29,839 nucleotides of DNA, taken from positions 1-29,839 of the IMG/VR virus record IMGVR_UViG_3300050821_002185; one strand, 5' to 3'. The DNA comes from a virus. Both the position numbers and the translations under genes were made by a program. Shown here one piece after another: positions 6,946 to 13,830 of this stretch. The first letter of the stretch is position 1. Each line of letters begins with the position of its first letter. The notes under the pieces are model-generated. The model searched no databases and was not told the DNA's origin. It worked only from the letters and a program-made list of their open reading frames with translations.

Positions 6946-7394
6946 CTATAATGCGTTTTCTGTACCGCTATAAGGGCTGATTAACCCGTAAACTACCGCT
7001 ATGTGGGTACTTCCAATTATCAGTGTATTCCGTCATACCAGAGCGTCAACTGTCGGCCCGAATCTTGACTTTATCTGTGTCTGTTCCGTCATCCAAAATC
7101 ATATGGCCGATTCCTCTTGTTTACCCGAAAGGTCAAAATATCTCACACGAGTTACTCCCGCGAGTCGCGCCAGTTCAAGACAGTTCGCGCAAGGCTTTGA
7201 ACATCCGAGACTGCCGTCTGCTCGTCTACGCGCAACATAAAGAGTCAATCTTGCGCCTACGTCATAATAGTTGCGCCTAATCAAAGCCGATTGCCCGAAA
7301 ATAACGCAGCGCCCATCCGTAATCCCGGACGCGGCGCGTTACTTAACAAAGCGGTCGCCAATGCGACATCGAAACCTCGGGCGATTGAATTCAT
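6946..7394 (-). pseudogene. Decayed nucleoside-deaminase-like gene
   Basis: From ATG 7394 the frame reads like a deaminase N-terminus (MNSIARGFDVALATALLSN... GAALFSGNRL) and stops at TGA. The next recognisable part, in another frame, starts LIRRNYYDVGARLTLYVARR and holds the zinc motif SKPCANC (7190s). The segment between, where the family has its H-A-E zinc/proton-shuttle motif, is missing. After ESAI an in-frame TGA is followed by FWMTEQTQIKSRFGPTVDALV, another TGA and RNTLIIGSTHIAVVYG, up to TAG 6946. Both TGAs could come from TGG. So deletion, frameshift and two nonsense changes have destroyed it. Confidence 0.65.
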
Positions 7395-7400
7395 GATTTG

Positions 7401-7604
7401 TTAACGCACGACCTTAAACCCAAAATCTGCCTCTGACTCGTTCGGCCATAGATTAGACGGCAAAGGTTCTTGCATATAGCCGGGACAATCCGAGTCACAG
7501 TAATACGAATCCAAGGGCGCAGACCTTCCCCAAGGTTTCTTTTCAACACTGCACACCACGCAAGTGACACGATAGCCAAAATAATCTTTTCTCAATTCGG
7601 CCAT
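7401..7604 (-). CDS. Small Cys-rich protein, possible zinc binder
   Basis: ATG 7604 follows GAGGTG. The 67-residue product has VTCVVC (about 15-20) and YYCDSDC (about 35-41), a C-x2-C...C-x3-C pattern that suggests a zinc-binding knuckle. No exact family is recognised. Its stop lies six bases before the start of the decayed deaminase, so both were once read together. Confidence 0.7.
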   Translation of the reverse strand: MAELRKDYFGYRVTCVVCSVEKKPWGRSAPLDSYYCDSDCPGYMQEPLPSNLWPNESEADFGFKVVR

Positions 7605-7663
7605 AAACACCTCACAATTTAATACACACATAACACACAATCGCCAACACGATTAGACGGGCG

Positions 7664-7680
7664 ATTATACTAAGTACAAA
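7664..7680 (-). promoter_or_regulatory. Palindrome with possible -10 box in leader region
   Basis: ATTATAC-TAA-GTACAAA gives minus-strand TTTGTAC-TTA-GTATAAT in the gap between two genes. TATAAT is perfect but no TTGACA lies 15-18 bp upstream, so it is either a weak promoter for the gene at 7604 or an operator only. Confidence 0.5.
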
Positions 7681-7685
7681 AATGA

Positions 7686-8093
7686 TCATCCTCGCCCGCA
7701 ATGTGAGCAATAGCCATCTTCTTCTTCTTCTTCTTCGTCATCCGGATCAGTATCAATCGCATATCCGCCGAAGTAAAGAACGCCGTCGCCCCGATCTTCA
7801 CATTCAATCGGCTCAGTAAACGTAAACATGTGAACGCCTGTCGGTTTTTTAATTGTCGCCATGCTAACAGGCACAAGGCCAATCATGCCCGCGTCAACCG
7901 GATATTCATTACCGTATTGATCCATGTACTGCCCGTCGCCGTATGCCGTACCGAAAGCAACGGCCATCTTCTTGCCCTTTACGTATGGCTTATCAAAATA
8001 ATCAGACTGTTTCAAAACATCAAGCCATTTATCGCCGCCTAACGTGTAACATGGATCACCGAGATAGTATTTTCCCGCTGGCAGAGTAAACAT
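7686..8093 (-). CDS. Conserved phage protein with acidic, CxxC tail
   Basis: The 135-residue protein opens PAGKYYLGDPCYTLGGDKW, a pattern I know from many uncharacterised phage and bacterial proteins (G-D-P-C-Y). The middle is beta-rich. Residues about 115-126 are a run of Asp/Glu encoded by a GAA/GAG microsatellite, and the protein ends YCSHCGRG with a CxxC pair. Function unknown. The start follows GGAGG and overlaps the upstream stop (TAATG). Confidence 0.75.
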   Translation of the reverse strand: MFTLPAGKYYLGDPCYTLGGDKWLDVLKQSDYFDKPYVKGKKMAVAFGTAYGDGQYMDQYGNEYPVDAGMIGLVPVSMATIKKPTGVHMFTFTEPIECEDRGDGVLYFGGYAIDTDPDDEEEEEEDGYCSHCGRG

Positions 8094-8992
8094 TATTGCG
8101 CCTCCGGTACGTCTCTAAATTTTCGGCCTTTGACTTCGATCAAACTTCCGATACTCTGTGTCACGTTCTTAAATTGCGATTGCAAATCGAGTCGCAGAGT
8201 CTCAGAATTTTTGATCTTTTCGACATCAATCCCAGACATAATCGCTTTCAGTTTGTCCATCTCGGTCTGCAATTCTTTCGAGTCTGTGACATTTCGCAAA
8301 TCAAACGTATTCAGAAATTCCTGTAACTTCGTGACGTGTACAGCGTACAATTTCTTCGACTTTCCGTCTGCGTCAGGAGTCAATCGGTCAAGGAGATTCG
8401 CAACAAGTTCGTGCGCCGTTGTCGCCAAAGCTTGCCCGATTCCAGCAGCCGCTTCCATCAGCATCTCATGCGCTTTTTCTTTCTCTGCCGCGAATACGCC
8501 CGGAGCAACGGACTTGAGATGACCGGGAACGGAAAAGCTAATGAATTGATAAGTAAACGTAAACTGCGCTGCGACTTGTTCGGGACTCGGATAATCTGCC
8601 GGATTGAAATGTTCTTTTAGCTCAATTTCAGCATCGGCAGTTTGAATTTCGTATACTAGGACAAAAGCATCAATCAAAGCAGGCCGAGTCTTGGCATAGT
8701 TCGAGAGAATCGAATCGATCTGTTCAATCGCCGCAATCGGCGCAAAGCGAATTCCGACATCGTAAGGCAGACAAATCGCGTCAATCTGCGCTTTAATCTC
8801 GTTATCCGCTTTTGCAATCGCCTTTAGCTCGGGCGAAACAAGAAGTTTCTTCTGGTGCGTAAACCGCGATTCTACAGCCTCAGATTGAATTCCAATATCG
8901 ACTTTGCGCGTCACTCCGAATCGGCCAAAGTTGAGACGTAGAAAAACCGTTTTGTCAATCAGTGAATCTAGATTAGTCGTTTCGATTGTCAT
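8093..8992 (-). CDS. DUF3150-like protein
   Basis: The 299-residue protein resembles DUF3150 proteins: an N-terminal LIDKTVFLRLNFGRFGVTRKV, SPELKAIAKADNEIKAQI and CLPYDVGIRF-APIAAIEQID in the first third, then FNPADYPSPEQVAAQF, a beta segment ending SVPGHLK, and a helical C-terminus. Such proteins occur beside AAA+ ATPases in phages and bacteria, as here with the ATPase at 11373-12929; their role is unknown. ATG 8992 follows GAGGT and overlaps the upstream TGA. A palindrome copy lies at 8335-8351. Confidence 0.65.
   Translation of the reverse strand: MTIETTNLDSLIDKTVFLRLNFGRFGVTRKVDIGIQSEAVESRFTHQKKLLVSPELKAIAKADNEIKAQIDAICLPYDVGIRFAPIAAIEQIDSILSNYAKTRPALIDAFVLVYEIQTADAEIELKEHFNPADYPSPEQVAAQFTFTYQFISFSVPGHLKSVAPGVFAAEKEKAHEMLMEAAAGIGQALATTAHELVANLLDRLTPDADGKSKKLYAVHVTKLQEFLNTFDLRNVTDSKELQTEMDKLKAIMSGIDVEKIKNSETLRLDLQSQFKNVTQSIGSLIEVKGRKFRDVPEAQ
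8335..8351 (-). promoter_or_regulatory. Dispersed palindrome copy
   Basis: CGTGTAC-AGC-GTACAAT inside the DUF3150-like gene. The GTACAAT half is perfect, the other half diverged. Confidence 0.35.
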
Positions 8993-9150
8993 TGTTTTGA
9001 CCTCAATTCATTATAGAGATATTCCGTAATGCGGGCGGTCGCTTCTTCCGCAGTCGCGCCTAATGCGACTGGCGTTTCAACTTGTCCGCTTATCCATGCA
9101 ACAAATTTGCCGTTCTTTAATTCTTCTGTTACAAATCCGTCTTTAATCAT
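8989..9150 (-). CDS. Small HicB-like fold protein (53 aa)
   Basis: ATG 9150 follows GGAGA. The 53-residue protein (FVTEELKNGKFVAWISGQVETPVALGATAEEATARI) has the strand-strand-strand-helix rhythm and the final GATAEEA helix start of HicB-type domains. No HicA toxin partner is next to it, so a toxin-antitoxin role is not supported. The stop overlaps the DUF3150-like start. Confidence 0.6.
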   Translation of the reverse strand: MIKDGFVTEELKNGKFVAWISGQVETPVALGATAEEATARITEYLYNELRSKQ

Positions 9151-9151
9151 T

Positions 9152-9490
9152 TCATTCTCCTATAAACCAAGAATTCAAAAATTTTATTTCTGCGTCGATT
9201 GCGTCTTTTCGATTGCGCCATCGGCCCGCGAGAATCGGCCCGCCTACAGGTTTCGTATTGACTCTCCAGCGAATCGGCCAATTTCTCGTAAACTCTGACA
9301 TTCGGCCCTTATCGCCTAACACTTGTCGCAGACCGTGAAAGATTATACGAAGTACAAAGTTGTCCGGCTCTACGTGACTCGCCCGCGAAATGTTTGCGCC
9401 TTCGAGTAATGGACTTTCAGACATGAATTCAGGGACGAGAAATTTCATATCGCCCGCAGAGTCAATCACGAATGTAAGTTCTTGGGACAT
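9152..9490 (-). CDS. Hypothetical protein (112 aa)
   Basis: The start at ATG 9490 overlaps the upstream stop (TAATG). The 112-residue product has an N-terminal beta region (ELTFVIDSAGDMKFLVPE) and a Trp/Arg-rich C-terminal half (NWPIRWRVNTKPVGGPILAGRW, then a helix ending NSWF). It matches no family I can name. Its place between DUF3150- and DUF2997-like genes suggests a part in the same module. A palindrome copy lies at 9342-9358. Confidence 0.65.
   Translation of the reverse strand: MSQELTFVIDSAGDMKFLVPEFMSESPLLEGANISRASHVEPDNFVLRIIFHGLRQVLGDKGRMSEFTRNWPIRWRVNTKPVGGPILAGRWRNRKDAIDAEIKFLNSWFIGE
9342..9358 (-). promoter_or_regulatory. Dispersed palindrome copy
   Basis: ATTATAC-GAA-GTACAAA, both halves consensus, inside a gene and without a -35 box. 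Confidence 0.5.
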
Positions 9491-9681
9491 TAGTTTTTCT
9501 GCTGCAACTTTGTCTGTGTCAAACACGGCCTGTTGAATTCAGGTTTGTGCGTCACATGGTCCGACTTTCCGACCGCACGCGCAAAACCTTCTTGGATCGC
9601 GGCACAGCCTTGACCCATGAATCCTTCCAAGTCTACTGTCGAATCGCCCTTTTCATCAATTTCAATCGTTATGATTTTCAT
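9490..9681 (-). CDS. DUF2997-like protein
   Basis: The 63-residue protein starts MKIITIEIDEKGDSTVDLEGFMGQGC, matching small DUF2997 proteins (I-x-I-x-x-x-G-x-x-x-x-x-x-x-G-F-x-G-x-x-C). These are regular neighbours of DUF1257/Ycf35 proteins and AAA+ ATPases, as here. Function unknown. The start overlaps the stop of the HNH gene (ATGA), which separates it from the DUF1257 gene. Confidence 0.65.
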   Translation of the reverse strand: MKIITIEIDEKGDSTVDLEGFMGQGCAAIQEGFARAVGKSDHVTHKPEFNRPCLTQTKLQQKN

Positions 9682-10406
9682 TGTATCATTCCTTTCTGCG
9701 TAAGTACAGCATTTCTTACTGCCATCGCTTTCTCTAACGTTTTAAACGTGCCATAATAGTCACCTTGAATGCGGACCTGATAAGTGTGATACTTTGTTTC
9801 ATGCACATGCTTAGAATTTAAAGACGGTCTACGCTGTGCTCTTATCAGTATAGCATCTTTTGCATGACGTTGTTTTCGTTCCAATCTTTTTCGTTCTGTC
9901 TCTTTCTTTAGCTGATGGTTAGCACAAAGCGTTTGAAACCCTTCCGGGTAGCCTGCATTCTTTAATCGAGTACAGGCAGACGCACCGCCCGGAAATTTCT
10001 TTCTCCGATGTTCTGCCCCGTCGTTGACAATGTGGTCTAGCGTAAGCATGTCAAGGTCTGTAATATCACATTCCGGCCAGCAGCACTGTAGCTGTCCATT
10101 TTTTCCGTAATGCGCAAGTCCTTCTTTTTTAGCCTGTAAACGCCACTCTGCTTGCTGTTCTAATATTTCTGGACTTTTGTCACTATAGCGTGTTTTCGAT
10201 TTTGCAAGAACGACATCTTTATTTTTCTGATATCGCGCCGCCTTCTTTATAGCAATTTCTTCACGATTTTCGGCTGCGTATGCCTTTTTATAGGCTAAAA
10301 TCGTTTCTCGATTCGCCGCATAGTATTCGTTAGCAGTTTTTAATACTTTATCTCTGTTCTTTTGATACTGCGCCGATCTATACGCTTTAGTTTCTTCAGG
10401 GGTCAT
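9678..10406 (-). CDS. HNH endonuclease with N-terminal repeats
   Basis: The 242-residue protein has N-terminal repeats of the type YQKNRDKVLK / YYAANRETILAYK (residues 12-95), then a zinc-bound HNH domain: CCWPECDITDLDMLTLDHIVNDGAEHR (about 108-134) and GFQTLCANHQLKK (about 155-167). A C-terminal AP2-like segment (YQVRIQGDYYGTFKTLEKAMAVRNAV) probably contacts DNA. It is a typical free-standing phage homing endonuclease and interrupts the DUF1257/DUF2997 gene pair. Confidence 0.85.
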   Translation of the reverse strand: MTPEETKAYRSAQYQKNRDKVLKTANEYYAANRETILAYKKAYAAENREEIAIKKAARYQKNKDVVLAKSKTRYSDKSPEILEQQAEWRLQAKKEGLAHYGKNGQLQCCWPECDITDLDMLTLDHIVNDGAEHRRKKFPGGASACTRLKNAGYPEGFQTLCANHQLKKETERKRLERKQRHAKDAILIRAQRRPSLNSKHVHETKYHTYQVRIQGDYYGTFKTLEKAMAVRNAVLTQKGMIQ

Positions 10407-10407
10407 T

Positions 10408-10809
10408 TTACGCTTTCAAATACTTAATCACGGTCTTGCCATTAACTACAGCGCGAGAGTAGAACTTTAAACCCTGTTTTCGGGCCTCTTTCACGACTAC
10501 GCGCTCTGTGTAATTCTTTTTCAATCCGTCAAGCCATTTCGTATTGTGTTTGCCCGAATCGTATTGGCTTATGATGGCCGAATAAGTTCCTGCGGGCGTT
10601 TTGACAAAGCCAATGTCATTCGCGGCACTTCCGACAAACTTGCGCCGGACTATGACATTCGCTTTCTCGGCCCGAGTATCGCCGTAATAGCCTGTCAACG
10701 ATTGCGCCTCATCATGGACTTCCACATCTTTATAACCCATATCTCCGAGTGCCTGAACTAAGCATTCTCTGTCTTTATAAAGTGTCTCCAGCGTTGCGTA
10801 TGCAGAAAT
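10408..10809 (-). CDS. DUF1257 (Ycf35-like) protein, probable AUU start
   Basis: From internal ATG 10740 the frame reads GYKDVEVHDEAQSLTGYYGD...NVIVRRKFVG...NDIGF, matching DUF1257. Family members begin 20-some residues earlier with MSHF-like residues and a conserved (K/R)DRE(C)L segment. The in-frame upstream codons supply this: SAYATLETLYKDRECLVQAL. The first codon of that segment, where family members have Met, is ATT 10809, about six bases after TAGGGT. No ATG, GTG or TTG lies before the TAG stop further up. I therefore infer an AUU start giving 133 residues. Translation from 10740 alone would lose a conserved part. Confidence 0.65.
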   Translation of the reverse strand: MSAYATLETLYKDRECLVQALGDMGYKDVEVHDEAQSLTGYYGDTRAEKANVIVRRKFVGSAANDIGFVKTPAGTYSAIISQYDSGKHNTKWLDGLKKNYTERVVVKEARKQGLKFYSRAVVNGKTVIKYLKA

Positions 10810-10825
10810 ATAAATACCCTACTTT

Positions 10826-11227
10826 CTAGGCAAATTGCCCGGTTAATGGATTCCGCACGATCAGCCCATGTTGAATACCGTGCGCAGTCTGTTCATGATA
10901 TGTTGCCCATTCAAGATTGTCAACCGTGTTATTCCACTTCTCATCGCCCTTTTTATGATTCACAGTCGGGCTATTCTCGGGATTCGGTATAAAAGCTTGA
11001 GCAACCAAAATATGCACATACCGATAGTGAGACTTACAATCTTTACGCAAGACTACTTGCGCGTACTCTCGATTACGCCCTGCCCACTTGTAGGCTAATA
11101 TACCTGTCGGCCAGCCTCTCGCGCCAACCTTGCCCGGAGTGGGCAGAATAGCGATTGCCCGCTTTACGCGCCCTTGATCACTGACAGCGTAATCAGGAAA
11201 ATCGGGAATTGTAATCCATTGTTCCAT
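10826..11227 (-). CDS. NUMOD4-HNH homing endonuclease
   Basis: The 133-residue protein starts with a NUMOD4 motif (WITIPDFPDYAVSDQGRVKR), then the HNH core: VHILVAQAFIPNP (about 71-83), VNHKKGDEKWNNTVDNLEWAT (about 89-109) and HEQTAHG. It is a standard phage homing endonuclease of the SPO1/I-HmuI class in free-standing form. It lies between the AAA+ and DUF1257 genes and has its own strong promoter 12 bases upstream, giving an mRNA with nearly no leader and no Shine-Dalgarno site. Confidence 0.9.
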   Translation of the reverse strand: MEQWITIPDFPDYAVSDQGRVKRAIAILPTPGKVGARGWPTGILAYKWAGRNREYAQVVLRKDCKSHYRYVHILVAQAFIPNPENSPTVNHKKGDEKWNNTVDNLEWATYHEQTAHGIQHGLIVRNPLTGQFA

Positions 11228-11238
11228 AGTCTATATTA

Positions 11239-11266
11239 ATTATACACGTACAAAATCTTGTGTCAA
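11239..11266 (-). promoter_or_regulatory. Strong promoter with palindrome and upstream element
   Basis: Minus-strand TTGACA (11266-11261), 16 bp, TATAAT (11244-11239). ATTATAC-AC-GTACAAA (11239-11254) covers the -10 box and spacer. Just upstream lies a small inverted repeat GCAC/GTGC and GTAATA, repeated at two other promoters. Confidence 0.85.
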
Positions 11267-11289
11267 GCACTTTCGTGCTATTACTAAAG

Positions 11290-11376
11290 TTACTCCGCTC
11301 GGATTTTCAAAATGGCGTTTATCTCACATGCAATCCAGCCAACTGCAATTCCAAACATAAACACAAAATATATCAT
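11290..11376 (-). CDS. 28-residue membrane microprotein
   Basis: ATG 11376 overlaps the TGA stop of the AAA+ gene (ATGA), and GGAAGG lies upstream. The product MIYFVFMFGIAVGWIACEIN plus a short basic tail is one hydrophobic helix of about 18 residues. Tiny single-helix membrane proteins at operon ends are common in phages. I cannot assign a role. The overlap arrangement and composition make chance less likely. Confidence 0.5.
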   Translation of the reverse strand: MIYFVFMFGIAVGWIACEINAILKIRAE

Positions 11377-12929
11377 CGCATTTTCCTTCCCGTAGTCGTA
11401 ACAGTCGGGACGTGTGTAATCTCAGTCTTAGGCGCGGTATAAGTATAAAGGCCCGGATGTGACGCGCTAAGAAAACGATTGTGGGCCGATTGCTGCAATT
11501 CCGCCATCTGTTCACTGTGACTTTTCATTAGTGGCACGACATAGCGCGAAGCTTCAATGAGTGTCGAATTCATCATATCGGCTTTGTCACACATCGAATC
11601 AATTTCGCGCCCGGTAAACATATCCATTTCTGGAATCTCTGTCGTTTGCTCGGATGTCAATTTGTACTTCGCAATCTTTAGTCTCAGAATCTCGGCCCGC
11701 TCATCAGCATTCGGAGGGGCGAAAAAGAAAATTCCGCCTTTCTCGAATCGTGAGATTAACTCCGCTGGCAAACCGCGCAAGCTATTCGCAGTCGCGCACA
11801 ACAGAATTTGACCATCAGATATCGCTTCGACTACAGCCTCAGCATTGCGCAGATTCTTGCCCGAATTGCCGACGAGTGAATCCTGCATTCCCGCGATATC
11901 AAAATTGATTACCGGAACCTCGAATTCGCCGCCAAGACAATAAATGATGTGCGATTTCGATGCTCCCGGAACGCCAAGAAACAAAGTGCAGACGACTTTT
12001 TTATCTTCGACCCACGAAAGAAAGTTCCCGAGTAAATCGCCCTTGACTCCACTTGTATCAGTTCCCGCCCCCGCAAAGGCTTTCTCGATTTCATCAACGC
12101 GGAGAATTACTTTCGCACCACGTTTTCCTTTCATGATCTGCGTCAGATACGTTTTGATATTCGTTAATCCGCCCGCATCTTTCAGTGTTTCCGGGCCTGT
12201 GTAAAAGCTAAGACCGGGACACGCGCTGACGATATCGCGCTTTCTCTGCCACATTCCAGCGATATCAAGCTTACTCGTTTTTAGATTGATATGCATTGCC
12301 GTTGCTTGGTCCGAAGGGAACGCCGCGATTCCTACGAGTGCATCAGCAGACTTCTCAAGAATTTCTTCGGTCGGAGTTTTTGCGCCCGCGAATCCGAAAC
12401 AATCTTTTACGATCTGCTTTAGCTCGGCCCTAGTCGGCAATGGTTCTTCGAGTGCGAGAACATCGTTATTCAATTCAGGCGGAAGAACAGTTCCGAGAAC
12501 AGACAAAAGAACGAGCATATTTCCGTTCGCTTTGTACGAGTCTCGGACGTTCCAAATGCCCTGTAATACGAGCGGGTCGGCCCAAAAAAGATGTATATTG
12601 TGTACAAAACAAATGACATCTTCAGACGCGTATTCGAGTGCCGACAAAGCAATCGGCAATTGCGCAGTCGCGCCCGCGTCTACTTGAATCTTCGCAATCA
12701 TGCTTGCGACTTCGGCAGAACCTTTGTCGTTCTTGCCGATTAAACCGTGAATCGCGTCCCAAGATACAAGCGGCGTTTTGTTAATTAATTCTTCGCCCGC
12801 AGTTTTCGTAAGTCCGGTAATCAAAGCTTTGCGAACGTTTGTAATAGTCGAAGCGGCATCGGATGTTCTGACGCTAATAATCGGCGTTGAGACGGCGCGT
12901 GCGGCGATAAATTGCTTAAGAAAATTCAC
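11373..12929 (-). CDS. Circularly permuted AAA+ ATPase (Ycf46-like)
   Basis: The 518-residue protein has an N-terminal domain (residues 1-240) and a C-terminal AAA+ core. In canonical AAA+ proteins Walker A comes first, then Walker B. Here the Walker B segment ILRVDEIEKAFAGAGTDTSG (275-294) and FLSWVEDKK (303-311) come before Walker A GVPGASKS (319-326, K325). After Walker A follow FDIAGMQDSLVG, the sensor-1 strand LLCATANS (376-383) and the SRF arginine region (393-395). All catalytic residues are present but in permuted order. DUF1257/2997 neighbours fit the Ycf46/Ycf35 pairing. Start GTG 12929 after GGAGGT. Confidence 0.85.
   Translation of the reverse strand: MNFLKQFIAARAVSTPIISVRTSDAASTITNVRKALITGLTKTAGEELINKTPLVSWDAIHGLIGKNDKGSAEVASMIAKIQVDAGATAQLPIALSALEYASEDVICFVHNIHLFWADPLVLQGIWNVRDSYKANGNMLVLLSVLGTVLPPELNNDVLALEEPLPTRAELKQIVKDCFGFAGAKTPTEEILEKSADALVGIAAFPSDQATAMHINLKTSKLDIAGMWQRKRDIVSACPGLSFYTGPETLKDAGGLTNIKTYLTQIMKGKRGAKVILRVDEIEKAFAGAGTDTSGVKGDLLGNFLSWVEDKKVVCTLFLGVPGASKSHIIYCLGGEFEVPVINFDIAGMQDSLVGNSGKNLRNAEAVVEAISDGQILLCATANSLRGLPAELISRFEKGGIFFFAPPNADERAEILRLKIAKYKLTSEQTTEIPEMDMFTGREIDSMCDKADMMNSTLIEASRYVVPLMKSHSEQMAELQQSAHNRFLSASHPGLYTYTAPKTEITHVPTVTTTGRKMR
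12592..12608 (-). promoter_or_regulatory. Dispersed palindrome copy
   Basis: TGTATAT-TGT-GTACAAA inside the AAA+ gene; one half consensus, the other diverged. Confidence 0.4.
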
Positions 12930-13165
12930 TTTGACCTCCGCGCCGCAGCTATCAAATTTGATAGATTAAACTCTTCTGTTTCATTCGTGTATTCATTCTT
13001 GATGCGAATATTGTATTCACCGCACGAATGTTCGACACCATCACCCATCGCGTTATCCAAATGATTGCCGAAAACTTCTACTGATATGCCTTGCTCGTCT
13101 GGTTCGTGCATATCCGACAGTTTTTTGTGATCTTTTGCAAAACGAGTTAGAAAGTTATTATTCAT
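12926..13165 (-). CDS. Hypothetical protein (79 aa)
   Basis: ATG 13165 overlaps the upstream stop (ATGA), and its own stop overlaps the AAA+ GTG start (GTGA). The product is charged: MNNNFLTRFAKDHKKLSDMH, a beta-like middle (ISVEVFGNHLDNAMGDG) and a helical tail. No family recognised. Position directly before the ATPase makes a link to it plausible but unproven. Confidence 0.65.
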   Translation of the reverse strand: MNNNFLTRFAKDHKKLSDMHEPDEQGISVEVFGNHLDNAMGDGVEHSCGEYNIRIKNEYTNETEEFNLSNLIAAARRSK

Positions 13166-13317
13166 AGCGCGAAAATCCTTTCAAGTTCTGCGATATCTTT
13201 GTCAATTCCGGCCCATTCATTAATTACTTCGCCCGGAACTTGGTTTTGCGCGAATCGAAGTTTGTTTAGCGCCTGTTCTTGCTCTGGCGTGCAATCGGAC
13301 CAAATTCGTTCGCTCAT
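13162..13317 (-). CDS. Small hypothetical protein (51 aa)
   Basis: ATG 13317 (MSERIWSDCTPEQEQALNKL) follows GAGGT and overlaps the upstream TGA. It is a short, acidic, mostly helical protein ending KDIAELERIFAL. No family recognised. Confidence 0.6.
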   Translation of the reverse strand: MSERIWSDCTPEQEQALNKLRFAQNQVPGEVINEWAGIDKDIAELERIFAL

Positions 13318-13478
13318 CGTTTTACCTCGTACAAAAATACTAAACTCTTTTTGCAGTCTTGGCAAATCAATTGCCCGGATTCTACCGGACTTCCGCAAAC
13401 ACCACATGCGTTTGTGCTCGACTTTGGCGTTTTCGGCCCGCGTTCTGATTTCTTAATTGCGATTCGTGAATACGACAT
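13314..13478 (-). CDS. Zinc-ribbon protein (54 aa)
   Basis: ATG 13478 follows GGAG with six bases between. The 54-residue product has a basic N-terminus (IKKSERGPKTPK) and a clear zinc ribbon CGVCG (25-29) ... CQDC (39-42). A zinc-bound nucleic-acid- or protein-binding role is likely. The stop overlaps the next start (CGATGA). Near its 3' end a weak palindrome copy (13319-13335) covers the ribosome site of the next gene. Confidence 0.7.
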   Translation of the reverse strand: MSYSRIAIKKSERGPKTPKSSTNACGVCGSPVESGQLICQDCKKSLVFLYEVKR

Positions 13479-13479
13479 T

Positions 13480-13650
13480 TTATACTCCGATAAAATCTTT
13501 CTCTTGAATTTTCAAATCTTGCGCGATTCCCATAACTCGACTTTGTTCTGCGGCAGTTAATTGCCCGAACGTTTTGACCGGAGTCCAAGGACTTTGCATT
13601 GAATTCCAAATTTGTAGCGCCCGAGTCACGAATTTTGTATCGTCAGTCAT
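13480..13650 (-). CDS. Small hypothetical protein (56 aa)
   Basis: ATG 13650 overlaps the upstream stop (TAATG). The 56-residue protein reads TRALQIWNSMQSPWTPVKTF and then LTAAEQSRVMGIAQDL, with two probable helices. No family recognised. Its last codons carry the ribosome site for the zinc-ribbon gene. Confidence 0.6.
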   Translation of the reverse strand: MTDDTKFVTRALQIWNSMQSPWTPVKTFGQLTAAEQSRVMGIAQDLKIQEKDFIGV

Positions 13651-13811
13651 TAGAAAGTCTCAATTGCTTCGCTGATTACTGCTTTGACAATAGACTGAAT
13701 ACCATGAACAGTCAAATGCTCCTCGTCTACGTTTTCGATTGACCCGCCCTCGATAATCAGATGGTAAAAACCTGCTTCGTTTTCGTAAATATCGATAGTG
13801 ATTCGGCGCAT
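13650..13811 (-). CDS. Small hypothetical protein (53 aa)
   Basis: I prefer ATG 13811 (MRRITIDIYENEAGFYHLII), eight bases after GAGGAG, over ATG 13817, which sits too close to it. The product begins with two beta strands and ends in a helix (IQSIVKAVISEAIETF), a compact alpha/beta pattern. No family recognised. It is the first gene behind the promoter/operator at 13831-13874. Confidence 0.6.
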   Translation of the reverse strand: MRRITIDIYENEAGFYHLIIEGGSIENVDEEHLTVHGIQSIVKAVISEAIETF

Positions 13812-13830
13812 TGTCATTGCTCCTCAAAAG

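Noticed and set aside
7280-7300. CTT TGA in the deaminase remnant, like the +1 frameshift site of release factor 2
   Set aside because: A +1 shift reads GAT then TAG at once. The continuing frame is -1, and the catalytic segment is missing anyway, so deletion and decay explain it better.
6946-7394. UGA read as tryptophan (alternative code)
   Set aside because: TGA works as the real stop in many tight gene overlaps (ATGA), and no other gene has internal TGA codons.
7721-7745. TTC triplet repeat as a phase-variable tract
   Set aside because: It encodes a plain acidic Asp/Glu run, and triplet changes would not shift the frame.
8989-9490. HicA/HicB toxin-antitoxin pair
   Set aside because: The small protein is HicB-like at best, and the neighbour lacks any HicA feature.
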